Source: DATFDN01 sp963818725 (GTDB lineage Bacteria > Pseudomonadota > Alphaproteobacteria > Acetobacterales > Acetobacteraceae). From it: DNA of 64,000 nucleotides. The notes beneath the pieces are model-generated. The model was not told where the DNA came from, did not search any database, and saw only the letters and a program-made list of their open reading frames with translations. The stretch is from the NCBI GenBank assembly GCA_963818725.1, contig CAWFTU010000014.1, forward strand, positions 1,054,001 through 1,118,000. The letters run 5' to 3'. This document shows, piece by piece, positions 27,647-37,045 of this stretch (position 1 is the first letter of the stretch; the number at the start of each line of letters is the position of its first letter). Position numbers and translations under genes: made by a program.

Positions 27647-29092
27647 TTATTTCAGGTGGATTTGCTGCCGGATGATATTCAAGCTGTTGCGCGTGCTGCC
27701 GTTCGGCTGCAGGACCATGTAGAGATAGGGCGACTGCCCGGTGTTTTCAAAGCTCATGCTCGTATCCGTGGGGTCCAAAAGGGTCGGGTATCCGTCGCCA
27801 TTCGTGTGTCCCAAGCTAATCTGACCGTGGTTCATGGGCATCACCTTTTCCGGCGCGCTCCAGGTCACCATGTCCGGCGAGGTTGAAATGTAGTAGCCGT
27901 TGAAATTGCCATCGGTTGAGCCGATCATGAGAAACTTCTTCAGGAAGGTGTTGTACGAAAATCCGCCGTGCATGCTGCCGATATTGGAGAGCGGATCACA
28001 CAGGTTGGCCAGCCCGTCGACCCAGCCGCGCCTCGTGTGAACCTGCCACGTACCGGCCTTCGTGATGTCGGCAGTGCGGGCGGCGCATATGCCGCCGGCG
28101 TTGTGAACGACAGGGTCGATCCCCTGCCAGAACAATGTGTAATAGTAGCCGCCGGACTTCACGATGCTTGTCGGCTCCGACGGCCCCCATACCGCGCTGC
28201 CCACCTTTGCCGGGTCGCAGGAGTAACTGGTGCTCCACGGCGAGCCTTGACGGAATAGCTTGTAGTTGGCCGGGTGATGAAACGTTGCTCCCCCATCATT
28301 TGACACAGCCAAAGTAATGTTATCTATCCTGAATAACCCATTATTGCTCGGTTTGCATCTTCTATCGACCAGTGAGGGATACCACTCATCGTGCACCAAG
28401 CCGTAAATGTTTGTCCCGTCACTCGTATAAATAGAGGAGAGCCATTCATGATACGTCTCGTGATCGTAATCCCTGTCGTTCGCGGACGAAAAAACGGGTT
28501 TGCAATCCGTCGGGCCAAGATTGTTTAGTGTCGGGCCGGTCTGGCGATAGGCATTCGCCTCGCTCGTTGAAAGGTTGGCATTGCAGGAAGCGCCGTGATA
28601 GGCGCGGGTGCCAACGTCGGGCAGGTCCTTGTAGCAGCCCTGGGCGTTATGGTCGTAGACGGTTTCAGACGCTCCGATGGCGGTGACGGCGATGGCACCC
28701 GTGCCAGATACGGGGAGAGGCTGACCTGTTGAATATGTGCTTGCGGTGTCACCCCCGCTGGGGCAGGTTTTGCCGGCCGAGGAAGTTGGGTCGGTCAGGC
28801 CGTCGCGGGCTTCTGTGTTGGCGACGGGGAGCAGTTGGGACACCTGTGGGTCGGTCGACCCTATCACGCCGAACACGGAGATCTGGGTAGGGCCGACGTC
28901 GAGCGCCGGCGGGCTGACCGTCTGAGCGGCGACGGGTATTGATAGCAAAACGAGCGTTGCGACAGCACAGAGCGGGAGAATGGGAGGAGCAAGCGCCGTG
29001 GAGCTAAATGCGCTGTGCCCAGACGTTCTCGCCTCCTGGTTTCGCCGTCGAAAAAGCTCCACAGATACGTCCTCCCGCGGTGTCGAGACCAT
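27647..29092 (-). CDS. Exported propeller-like protein (glycosidase/sialidase-like fold)
   Basis: About 481 residues from ATG 29092 (MVSTPREDVSVELFRRRNQE). A hydrophobic leader PPILPLCAVATLVLLSIPVA is followed by AQ and a mature part with propeller-like blades: ALAVSNDGGATFHHPANYK-type Asp-box wording (LAVSNDGGATF), YYYTLFWQGIDPVVHNAGGI, FLMIGSTDGNFNGYYISTSP and MVTWSAPEKVMPM. Asp boxes and the GYYISTSPDMVTW pattern are found in sialidase and five-blade glycosidase folds. Several Cys pairs support secretion. Catalytic residues are not assigned and the start is uncertain because the leader lies about 35 residues in. Confidence 0.65.
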   Translation of the reverse strand: MVSTPREDVSVELFRRRNQEARTSGHSAFSSTALAPPILPLCAVATLVLLSIPVAAQTVSPPALDVGPTQISVFGVIGSTDPQVSQLLPVANTEARDGLTDPTSSAGKTCPSGGDTASTYSTGQPLPVSGTGAIAVTAIGASETVYDHNAQGCYKDLPDVGTRAYHGASCNANLSTSEANAYRQTGPTLNNLGPTDCKPVFSSANDRDYDHETYHEWLSSIYTSDGTNIYGLVHDEWYPSLVDRRCKPSNNGLFRIDNITLAVSNDGGATFHHPANYKLFRQGSPWSTSYSCDPAKVGSAVWGPSEPTSIVKSGGYYYTLFWQGIDPVVHNAGGICAARTADITKAGTWQVHTRRGWVDGLANLCDPLSNIGSMHGGFSYNTFLKKFLMIGSTDGNFNGYYISTSPDMVTWSAPEKVMPMNHGQISLGHTNGDGYPTLLDPTDTSMSFENTGQSPYLYMVLQPNGSTRNSLNIIRQQIHLK

Positions 29093-29253
29093 ACCGCTTT
29101 TCGTCTGTCGTGCTGATCGGCGCGCCCATCGGTGCTGTAAGCTGGAAGGCGCGCTTGCCGAGGAGCATATTCCTCTCCTTATCACGCACGAGGGGATTTT
29201 CCGCGGTTCCTGCTGCTTAATTCCTGGTTAGGAACCGGCAAGACCTCAGCAGG

Positions 29254-29655
29254 CTAATCGCCTGCCTCCGAAGCCCGCTCCGGATGGATCAGCAGGTCGG
29301 AGAGGCTGCGCCCGGCAGCCATCTGCTCCTCGACCCAGCGGGGCCTCCTGCCCCGGCCGGACCACGTCTCGGCCGGCTTGCCCGGGTTCCGGTATTTGGG
29401 CGCCACATCCCGCCGGTGGTCCGCGCCCTCTCTCTCTTCGTGAGATCGGCGCCTGTGTCGCTGCCCATCGCCCTCGCCGGCCTTGCGGACCGTGACCTCG
29501 AAGCCCGCCTCCTGCGCGAGTTGCTTGAACTCGTCCAGGCGCCGGGTAATCCGCTCGCTGAGGGTCTGCTTCACCCGCTGCATCAGCGCGCGCAGCTCCC
29601 CGTCGCTCATGCCCTCGAAATCCAGGTGCTCAATCCCTGTTGGTGTCCGTGCCAT
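29254..29655 (-). CDS. H-NS-family DNA-binding protein
   Basis: 133 residues starting MARTPTGIEHLDFEGMSDGE. The N-terminal oligomerisation helix (LRALMQRVKQTLSERITRRL) is followed by a charged, His/Arg-rich linker and the H-NS C-terminal domain YRNPGKPAETWSGRGRRPRW with the GRGRRP-type AT-hook loop. Such proteins coat AT-rich, foreign DNA and silence it. Its own upstream region (29656-29830) is clearly more AT-rich than the window average, compatible with autoregulation. Its place in an IS-dense island suggests it arrived with, or controls, transferred genes. Confidence 0.88.
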   Translation of the reverse strand: MARTPTGIEHLDFEGMSDGELRALMQRVKQTLSERITRRLDEFKQLAQEAGFEVTVRKAGEGDGQRHRRRSHEEREGADHRRDVAPKYRNPGKPAETWSGRGRRPRWVEEQMAAGRSLSDLLIHPERASEAGD

Positions 29656-29925
29656 TATCGTTTCTCGATCCTTCAATCTGATCTGGAGTTAGAGCGGATA
29701 TAGCGGCAGTTCAATACGCAAATAGCCACTTCAATTCCACTTTCGGCAAATTTTCCTGCTCTGGAGAACGCCGCTCAAAGGAGTTATACTGTCTGTTAAT
29801 CGACGATGGAACGTGACCCGGATCGACGTCCAAAAGGCCCCTGGCAAAGGCTTGTGCCGGCCGTCCACAGGGGGGACCCGCCGGCCTGAAAGCGGCCGAA
29901 GGCGCGCCGGACGTGACTTAAAGCT
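29656..29925. other. AT-richer intergenic region upstream of the H-NS-type gene
   Basis: Contains runs such as CAAATTTTCCTGC and GTTATACTGTCTGTTAATCG that stand out against the GC-rich background and could form H-NS binding sites and the promoter of the H-NS-type gene. No open frame with support is present. Confidence 0.5.
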
Positions 29926-30615
29926 TCAGCCCGGCCAAGCGCGCCCGAAGCGATCCGCGAAGGCCACCTCGGCCACCGGACGCCGGGACAGAGGCCCGTA
30001 CTTGCCCCGCGGATAGCTAATGGGCATCAGGGCGAAGGTGAACACGTCATCTGGCAGGGCAAGGATTGCGCGCACCTCGTCCTCGTACAGGATGTGGTTT
30101 GTGGTGATCACCGTGCCGAGTCCCAGCGCCCGACACGCCAGGATGACGTTCTGGATTGCTGGATAGATGCTCGCGCCGCGGATTTGCTCCTGATAGGCGA
30201 GATGGGCCTCGTAGCGCGCCGCCACGGCTTGGGGCAGGACGCCGCGCGGCGGCATGTCCCGCCTCCTCAGGCACAGCACCAGCAGAACTGGCGCGTCGCC
30301 GATATGATCCCAGAGATAGGCGCCGGCCTCCAGCATGCGCCGATACTGTTCCTCGGTTTGGTGGGCCGCGCGTCCGCGGGCGGCGTAGATCGCGGCAACC
30401 TCGTCGGAGGCCTTGCGATAGACCGCTGCCAGCCTGTGCCGCTGCGCCGCGTCGCGGACCACAATGAACACCCAGTTCTGCGCGTTGCCGCCGGACGGGG
30501 CCCTGATGGCGGCATCCAGAACTTTGGTTATGATCTCCTCGGGCACCGGGTCGGGCTTCAGGCGCCGCATGGCGCGGGCGGTGTACATTGCCTCGAACAG
30601 CCCAATCTCGGTCAT
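29926..30615 (-). CDS. Nitroreductase-family protein
   Basis: 229 residues. MYTARAMRRLKPDPVPEEII and AIRAPSGGNAQNWVFIVVRD are the FMN-binding start of the family; IYPAIQNVILACRALGLGTV and LMPISYPRGKYGPLSRRPV form its C-terminal cofactor and substrate region. Homodimeric FMN enzymes of this type reduce nitroaromatics, quinones or enones with NAD(P)H. It lies 86 bp downstream of the ThDP enzyme gene on the same strand. The biological substrate is unknown. Confidence 0.9.
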   Translation of the reverse strand: MTEIGLFEAMYTARAMRRLKPDPVPEEIITKVLDAAIRAPSGGNAQNWVFIVVRDAAQRHRLAAVYRKASDEVAAIYAARGRAAHQTEEQYRRMLEAGAYLWDHIGDAPVLLVLCLRRRDMPPRGVLPQAVAARYEAHLAYQEQIRGASIYPAIQNVILACRALGLGTVITTNHILYEDEVRAILALPDDVFTFALMPISYPRGKYGPLSRRPVAEVAFADRFGRAWPG

Positions 30616-30701
30616 GGCGGTGTGTCCGCAAAGGCGAATGTCGATGATCTTACGAACCGTTGAGCCCTTGCAAGCACGGAGAGCGCTCCGTCTACCCGCG
30701 C

Positions 30702-32462
30702 CTATTCGGGCTGAGACACCTCCTTTCTCGCGTTGGTCCTCGCCAGCGGCGAGGTGATGTCGGCGAAGGTGATGTCGTGCAGCGACGTCACCACGTCGAT
30801 CACGGCTGGCTCGCGCGCGCCGATGGCCTGGCGGATCGACGGGCCGAGCTGCCCTGGATCGCTCACCCGCACGCCGCCGCAGCCCATCGCGCGGGCGATC
30901 GCGGCGAAGTCGAAGTCGCGGAACTCGGCGGCGAAAGGACCGCCGCCGTGCAGCACCCAGCCCAGCGCGCGGTTGTTGAACACGACGGTCACGATCGGAA
31001 TGTCCTGCTCCAGCGCCGTCATCATGCCGTTCATTGTCATGGCGAAGCCGCCATCACCGCATACCGCCACCACCGGCCGGTCGGGATGCACCAGCTTCGC
31101 CCCGAGTGCCGCGGGAATGGCGAAGCCCATAGGCCCGGACCCGGCCGCTTGCAGGAAGCCGCCGGCGCGCTGCGTTTGATACAGATGCGTCATCAGGATG
31201 CGGTTCTCGCCCGCGTCGCAGGTGACGATCGCCTCTGGCGGCAAGGTGCGGCGCAGCTCCCCGATAATTCGCTGCGGATGGATGGGCGAGCCCGGAGCGG
31301 CATAGGCCGGCTGATCGAAATAGCCATGCGTTCTCCGGTTTGCCACCACCCGCGCGACGCCAGTCCGATTGCGATCGCCGCCACGCGCCTCATCCGTCAT
31401 TGCCGTGCCGAGTTGGCGCAGCACCAGCGCCGCGTCGCCGATCAGCACGTGCTCGGCCGGAAAGCTCCAGGAGGCGTTGCGTGGCTCGACGTCGATCTGC
31501 ACAAAGGTTTGCCGCGCCGGGTCGAGCAGCTCCGGATTTTCTCGCGCGGTGTCGGAGGCGCCGAGCTTGGAGCCGACGACCAGCACCAGGTCGGCTTCCG
31601 AAACCGCCGCATTGGCCCCGGCCAAGCCGAACGTGCCGAAGACGCCAAGCGCCAGCGGATGGGTTTCGGCGAACACGCCCTTCCCGGCGGCAGTCGTCAC
31701 CACAGGCGCACCGAGCATCTCGGCCAGCCGCTCCAGGGGCTCGTACGCCTGCGCAATGCGAACACCGTTGCCCGCTATTATCACCGGCCGCTCCGCCGTC
31801 GCGATCGCGCGCGCCGCCTTGGCCACCAGTGACGGCTCGGCACCGGCCGGCTCGGGGGGCAGATAGAGCGATGTGGCGTAAAGCCGCGGCTCTGACCGCG
31901 CGTCCACCGTGCCTGACAGGGAGGCGAGGCTGTAAAGCACCGCGACGGGTCCCGGCTCGCCGGCGAGGGCATGCTTGATCGCGAGCTGGGTCGCCTGCAC
32001 CGCCGAGGCCGGCTCGAGTGCCTGGAACACCTGCTTGGTCACGCCGCGGAAAGCGGTGCGCGCGTCCCACGTGCCATAGTCGCCAGTGCCGGCCTGATAG
32101 GGACCGTGCAGCGACAGGTTGGGCGGGTCGCTGAAGTCAGTGAGCAGCAGCATCGGCGAGCTGGAGAGATGCGCCTCCAGCGTGCCGAGCAGGCCATTGC
32201 CGAGAACCCACGGCCCTTGCCCGATCAAGACACCCGGCTTGCGCGTCAGCCTGCCATAGACCTCCGCCATCACGCCGCCCAGGCTCTCCTCCCGCACCAG
32301 CACGGTGCGGATCGCGTTCTGCTGTTTCTCCAGTCCCTGGAAGATGCGGCCCGCGTGGCCCCCGGAGATGCCGAACACCATGTCGATTCCGGCCTCCCGC
32401 AGAACACGCGCGAGCAGATCGCCGGCGCCGGCCTCCTCGTTCACCAGTCGCTCGGCCGCCAT
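30702..32462 (-). CDS. Thiamine-diphosphate-binding enzyme (acetolactate synthase-like large subunit)
   Basis: 586 residues; ATG 32462 follows GGGGAGGACAG. The N-terminal pyrimidine-binding domain has MVFGISGGHAGRIFQGL and the catalytic Glu in LVREESLGGVMAEVYGR; the middle domain has AERPVIIAGNGVRIAQAYEP; the C-terminal diphosphate domain has VCGDGGFAMTMNGMM ending VVFNNRALGWV. No FAD loop clearly of acetolactate synthase type is recognised, so decarboxylase or benzaldehyde-lyase-like chemistry is equally possible. An SDR gene lies 34 bp upstream on the same strand; the two may form and then reduce or oxidise an acyloin or aldehyde. Confidence 0.86.
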   Translation of the reverse strand: MAAERLVNEEAGAGDLLARVLREAGIDMVFGISGGHAGRIFQGLEKQQNAIRTVLVREESLGGVMAEVYGRLTRKPGVLIGQGPWVLGNGLLGTLEAHLSSSPMLLLTDFSDPPNLSLHGPYQAGTGDYGTWDARTAFRGVTKQVFQALEPASAVQATQLAIKHALAGEPGPVAVLYSLASLSGTVDARSEPRLYATSLYLPPEPAGAEPSLVAKAARAIATAERPVIIAGNGVRIAQAYEPLERLAEMLGAPVVTTAAGKGVFAETHPLALGVFGTFGLAGANAAVSEADLVLVVGSKLGASDTARENPELLDPARQTFVQIDVEPRNASWSFPAEHVLIGDAALVLRQLGTAMTDEARGGDRNRTGVARVVANRRTHGYFDQPAYAAPGSPIHPQRIIGELRRTLPPEAIVTCDAGENRILMTHLYQTQRAGGFLQAAGSGPMGFAIPAALGAKLVHPDRPVVAVCGDGGFAMTMNGMMTALEQDIPIVTVVFNNRALGWVLHGGGPFAAEFRDFDFAAIARAMGCGGVRVSDPGQLGPSIRQAIGAREPAVIDVVTSLHDITFADITSPLARTNARKEVSQPE

Positions 32463-32496
32463 CGCCCTGTCCTCCCCTTCAGTCCCCAGTGCAACG

Positions 32497-33306
32497 CTAT
32501 CGCAACAAGCCGCCATCGACCGGTATGACCGCGCCGGTCACGTAATCCGAGAGGTTGGTGGTCAGGAACTCCACCACCCGCGCACAATCCTCGACCGTGC
32601 CGACGCCGCGAAGCGCGACGCGCGCGGCCGGGTTTGCGTTGGCCCCGGAACTGCCGGGGATGACGGTCTGCATGATCCGGCCGGTCGCTATGATGCCGGA
32701 AGCGATGCAATTGGCGGTGATTCCGTGCGGGCCGAGATCCTGGGCGAGGTATCGCGTGTAGTGCGCGATCGCCGCCTTGGCCGCGCCGTAATGCGCGTAC
32801 CCGCCGTCCGTGGACGGGCTGATCCCGGCGACGGAGCTGACCGTGACGATCTTGCCGTACGCCTGTCGCTTCATCATCGGCGCCACGGCATTGCAGCAGT
32901 AGATCGTGCCATGCAGGTTCATGCGTAGGACCAGGTCGAGCAGTGCCGGGTCGAGCGTACTGGCCTTGGTGTCGATCGGCCGTCCCCGGCCGCCGCCAGC
33001 ATTGGCAACCAGGATGTCCACCCGCCCCCACGCCGCAGCCACCTGCGCCACCATCGCTTCGACGGCCTCCCGATCGGCAACGTCCAGCTCGATGCCGAGC
33101 GCACTGCCTCCGCCCGCCTCGATTTCCGCGACCGTGCTCTCGCCGGTCATCTCGCGGCGCTCGGCCTCGAATTCCTCGTAGGATTTCAGGTTGAGGTCGG
33201 TGACCGCGACCTTCGCGCCCAATCCTGCGAGCCGGCGTGCGTAGGCGCCGCCAAGCCCCCGCGCCGCGCCGGTGACGATCGCGACCCTACCATCAAGCTT
33301 GCCCAT
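32497..33306 (-). CDS. Short-chain dehydrogenase/reductase
   Basis: 269 residues. The cofactor motif is AIVTGAARGLGGAYARRLAG, with VAVTDLN placing an acidic residue at the end of strand 2, favouring NAD(H). DILVANAGGGRG replaces the usual NNAG. The active site is Ser in TVSSVAG and Tyr-Lys in HYGAAKAAIAHY. It ends SDYVTGAVIPVDGGLLR. Placed directly ahead of the ThDP enzyme, probably in one operon with the nitroreductase further on. Confidence 0.9.
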   Translation of the reverse strand: MGKLDGRVAIVTGAARGLGGAYARRLAGLGAKVAVTDLNLKSYEEFEAERREMTGESTVAEIEAGGGSALGIELDVADREAVEAMVAQVAAAWGRVDILVANAGGGRGRPIDTKASTLDPALLDLVLRMNLHGTIYCCNAVAPMMKRQAYGKIVTVSSVAGISPSTDGGYAHYGAAKAAIAHYTRYLAQDLGPHGITANCIASGIIATGRIMQTVIPGSSGANANPAARVALRGVGTVEDCARVVEFLTTNLSDYVTGAVIPVDGGLLR

Positions 33307-33375
33307 GGCCGTATCCTCGTCCGCCAGGCGCCTGGACTCAACCATCGTCCAACGGACCACGCGCCGAGGCGGACG

Positions 33376-35610
33376 TCACCTTTGAGCCGCGAGGATCGCC
33401 ATGGATCGTCCTTCGACGGTGAAGGTCTGACCCGCATTCGGACAGGCCGTCCAATCGGATGTCATGCACAGGTCCTCGCCGCGGGGGCGCCAGGAGCGCG
33501 CAACCACCTTCCAGGGCTGCCGCGACCAATTGCCGAGGTTTGTCACCGTGAACGGTGTCCAGTTCTCGTTGTAGATCACTATCAGGTCGGGCTCGTTCGG
33601 CCGGCCCCACCAGATCGCGGCGAGCTGGCTCGGTGCTCCCGCGGCGGGTCCCTCCCAGGCGTAGCTGAGGTGCCCGTCATTGGCGGGGTCGCCGGGAGCC
33701 GAGCGGGGACCGGGCGCATAGTCGGCGAAATCCGTCCTGCGGAAATGGGTCCAGCGTTTGCGCAACGCGATCAGCCCCTCTGTCCACTCCGACAGCTCCC
33801 GCCCGTAGCTCGGGGCGTTGGGCGACTCTGTGGTGCTGCCGTCCTTGAGGCCCCAATCGATCCAGTTGACCGCGTTCACCCCCGCGTTGCCGGACGCGGA
33901 CTCCTGATCCCAGCTATTGCGCGCGCCGTCCTGGCCGGCGCCCGACTTGGTTCGGCCGAACTCGTCGCCCTCCTGGAGGAGCGGCACGCCGTTGGAGGTG
34001 AGCAGGAGTCCCAGGAGCAGCTTTTCACGCTTGCGACGGAGATCCTCGTCGCCCAAGCTGTCCCAGCAATTTTGCGAACCGTCGTTGTCGTTGAAGACCA
34101 TGCAATCGCGCAGCGTGTAGCCGTCATGGATCGCGACGAAGTTGATCGACCGCCAGGGCTTGCTCGAGGCCGGCGCGTCGGAATCGGGTACCGCCCCACG
34201 ACCCTCGATGAGCCGCTTGAGCACGCCCGGGGTGCGGAGATCGCTTTTCGCAAACAGGCGCGCGTCGTCCCGGTACTTGCCCAACCACTTGGCCCAGCGA
34301 TTGTTTCGCCAGTCCCAGCCCGCGCTGTCCATGAAGTTCCATCATTGGCCGCCCAAGTCCCAAGGCTCCGCGTGCAGGTGCGCGCGTCCGAACCGTGGGT
34401 CGTGGTCGATCCAGGCCGCGGCATCGGTGGAGCCGTCGGCCAGCACGCGGGCGAGGTCGAACCGGAACCCGTCGATCCCGTAGGTCGTGTACCAGAGCGC
34501 CAGAGAGTCCCGGACGAGGCGCTTGGTGAATCGGTCGCCGCCGGAGAAGTCGATGTCATTGCCGGTTCCGCTGTCGTTGGCGAAACCCCCGTTCGGGCCT
34601 TCGCGGTAGATCTCGGGGATGTCGTCGCACAAATCGTAGCATTTGTCGGCGAGCCGCCCATCCTGCACCCAGCTACCCTCGGCGGTGTGGTTGTAGACGA
34701 CGTCCATGAAGACCGCGATGCCGCGGGCGTGGAACGCCTGCACGAGCTGCTTCAGCTCCACGATTTCCTCGCCCGGCTTCGCGGCGTATCGAGCCTCCGG
34801 CGCAAAGAAATTCGTCGTCATGTAGCCCCAGTGGTTCACCCGTCCTGGGGCTGTCGTCGTATCCTCGTCGTACTCCATGACCGGCATGAGTTCGACAGCG
34901 GTGACGCCGAGCTCGGCAAGGTGGTCGATGCCCGCGGACAGGCCATCCGGTGTCCTGAGACCGCCCTGCGCGAGTCCGAGATAGGTGCCCCGCAATTCGG
35001 GAGCGAGACCGGCGATCCGCGCCGTGTAGTCCTGGACGTGCAGTTCGTACACGACCAGGTCTTCCGGGCGGATCTCCACGTGGCTGGATTTGGGGTCGGC
35101 CGCATGGTCGTAGACCGCGCTCTTGCCGCCCCCGGCGTAGACCGGCTGGGCGGCATCGACGAACGGAGGCGATGAGAAAACCTTGGAGTAGCGGACATCC
35201 TGCGTGCGATAGGCGTAGGGATCACTCAGCACGAAGCTGCCGTTGAGCACGGTGCCGAACGGAGTCTGTTTCGACGCCGTCCCGTGCCCGGTCGCGCGAT
35301 ACATGTAGAGGAGGCCCGGCCCGACCCCGGGACCGTGGACGCGAATGCCCCAGTCGCCGTTGTCATTCCGCACCATGGGTACCGTGTTCGCCGGCGTGCG
35401 GGCATCCGGCGCGTCATAGAGCAGCAGGTCGATCGTTGCCGCCGGAGGGGCGTGCAGTCCGAAGTCGACCCAGCCATCCGCGTGCGGATGCGCTCCATAG
35501 TCGATCGCGGACGGCTGGGCCGTTTCGATCTCGAAAGCGGCGCCGGACCTGGCGCCAAGGAGCGCAAACCCGAGCGCACCGAGAAGGCACGTCAACCGCT
35601 GGGTACGCAT
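33376..35610 (-). pseudogene. Secreted GH13 isoamylase/glycogen-debranching-type enzyme with in-frame TGA
   Basis: MRTQRLTCLLGALGFALLGA is a signal peptide (site near SGAAF) behind a GGAGGAGA ribosome site. An N-terminal beta-sandwich (SAIDYGAHPHADGWVDFGLH) leads to the GH13 barrel: GVTAVELMPVMEYDED, FMDVVYNHTAEGS, nucleophile Asp in DGFRFDLARVLA, acid Glu in LHAEPWDLGG, and third Asp in FVAIHDGYTLRDC. Between Glu and the rest, a TGA at 34342-34344 interrupts the same reading frame: EPWDLGGQ-stop-WNFMDSAGW. All catalytic residues are otherwise present, so one base change inactivated it. IS630-beta copy 2 sits 26 bp upstream of the start and has cut off the native promoter. Confidence 0.87.
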
Positions 35611-35637
35611 ACTGGTCTCCTCCGCATTCGTCTGATA

Positions 35638-36807
35638 CCAAATCCGGCTGATTAGTTCGGCTGAACCGGCTTTGGCCACCAGTGGAAGCTGGTGTGCGGA
35701 CGGATCATGCTTGGGTCGAGGCGGGTGCTGCGTTCGGCGATGGCGGCATCGAGGTCGGCCAGGGTGGGGAAGTGCTTGTTGGCCACCGCCTCGTCGAGCA
35801 GCGGCCAGAGCCGCTCAGCGGGTTGGAGTTCCGGGCTGTAGGGAGGCAGGAACACCAGCGTGATCCCGTCCGGCACGGCCAAGCCCTTGGGGCCGTGCCA
35901 GCCGGCGTTGTCCAGCACGAGGACGATGTGGCGTCGGCGTCCCGCCCCGCTCTCGCGGGCGAAGGCGGCGAGCCGGGTTTCGAAGGCCGGCTTGTTGATG
36001 CGGGTGCAGAGATACCAGACCGTCTCGCCGCTGCTCGGCTGCACGAAGGCCGCGACGTGCAGCCACTGGAACCGGTGATGACCCAGCGCCGTTGGGCGTG
36101 CGCCGGCCTTGGCCCAGACCCGGCGGCGGATCGGCTTCAGGCCGAGGCGGTGCTCGTCCTCCGCCCAGACCTCGACCGGCTGTTTCGGGTGCGCCGCCCG
36201 TGCTTGCGCAACGGCAACGTCAACCTGTTTGCGAAGGCCGCCCGCGCCTCCGGATCAGCGGCCCGCGGATGGCGCGGGCGCGGCGTCTGCACCGACCAGC
36301 CGAGCCGCTTCAGCGCCTCCCAGCCGCGCTGCGGATGCACCCGCTCCAGCTTGAGGTGCCGCGCCATCCAGGCCGCCACCTTGGGGCCGCTCCATAGCCC
36401 GCCGTCCTCGGGCGGCTCACGCAGCCGCTCGGCCAGGGCGGCCAGCACCGCCTCGGTCAGCACGCTCGCTGCTCGCCCGTTCCGCCGCCGCCCATCGCCC
36501 AGCGCCGCCCATCGCCCAGCGCCGCCGGGCCGCGTGCGTTGTAGCGCGCCGCCACCGCCTCCACCCAGCGCGGCGTGAGCGCCAGCACCCCGGCCACCTC
36601 GACCACCGTGCGGCCCTGCGCCAGCAGCCAAATCGCCTGGGTGTGCCGCGCCTCGGCCACGGTTTGCGCCGCGCGGAACCGCGCCGCCAGTTCCGCCACA
36701 CTCAGGTGCTCGGCAATCCGTGCCATCATCCCCCCGTTCAACCGCCCGCGGCATAGGCCCGCTCCGCGCAGCCGCCACTCTAAGCCGAACCTATCACCCG
36801 GATTTAG
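35638..36807 (-). mobile_element. IS630-family element beta, copy 2
   Basis: 1170 bp between TA dinucleotides (35636-35637, 36808-36809), in the same orientation as copy 1 at 740-1895. The two agree over most of the length, but this copy carries a 17-bp tandem duplication (36491-36507 repeated at 36508-36524) and a diverged right end. It lies directly upstream of the GH13 gene. Confidence 0.88.
35652..36729 (-). pseudogene. IS630-beta transposase (copy 2), doubly frameshifted
   Basis: Starts MMARIAEHLSVAELAARFRA. The 17-bp duplication shifts the frame after NARGPAALGDGRR; the middle frame then carries SVLTEAVLAALAERL to DPEARAAFANR, and the -1 switch at 36227-36232, shared with copy 1, leads to the DDE frame ending HWWKPV-like residues. 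With an extra 17-bp lesion this copy cannot make an active enzyme even if the shared switch is programmed. Confidence 0.8.
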
Positions 36808-37045
36808 TATGACTCCATCGGCTCTGGCGACCGTCTTCATCCTCAGACTGGGCATCGATACGGATGAAGCTGCGCTCAGGGTGATGCATGTTCTCAGCAT
36901 CGGGCACCTGCCCGTGTCGGCGGCACGCTCGCCTGATTCGCGTAGGCTCCTACAAGGGGCGGTGTTGCGCGGATGTGGCCTGGATCACAGACAACGCTCG
37001 CGCGTGATGCGTTGCCGCCGCCTATGCCGACGCGCTGGGGCGAGG

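Noticed and set aside
29806..29890. 27-codon frame MERDPDRRPKGPW after an AAGGAG box
   Set aside because: The box is about 24 nt from the ATG and the peptide matches nothing; too weak to call.
34342..34344. TGA in the GH13 gene as selenocysteine
   Set aside because: No selenoprotein is known in this family and no SECIS-like hairpin is evident just after the codon.
33382..35175. 597-codon plus-strand frame
   Set aside because: Antisense to the GH13 enzyme, with no recognisable motif; the minus strand carries the catalytic residues.
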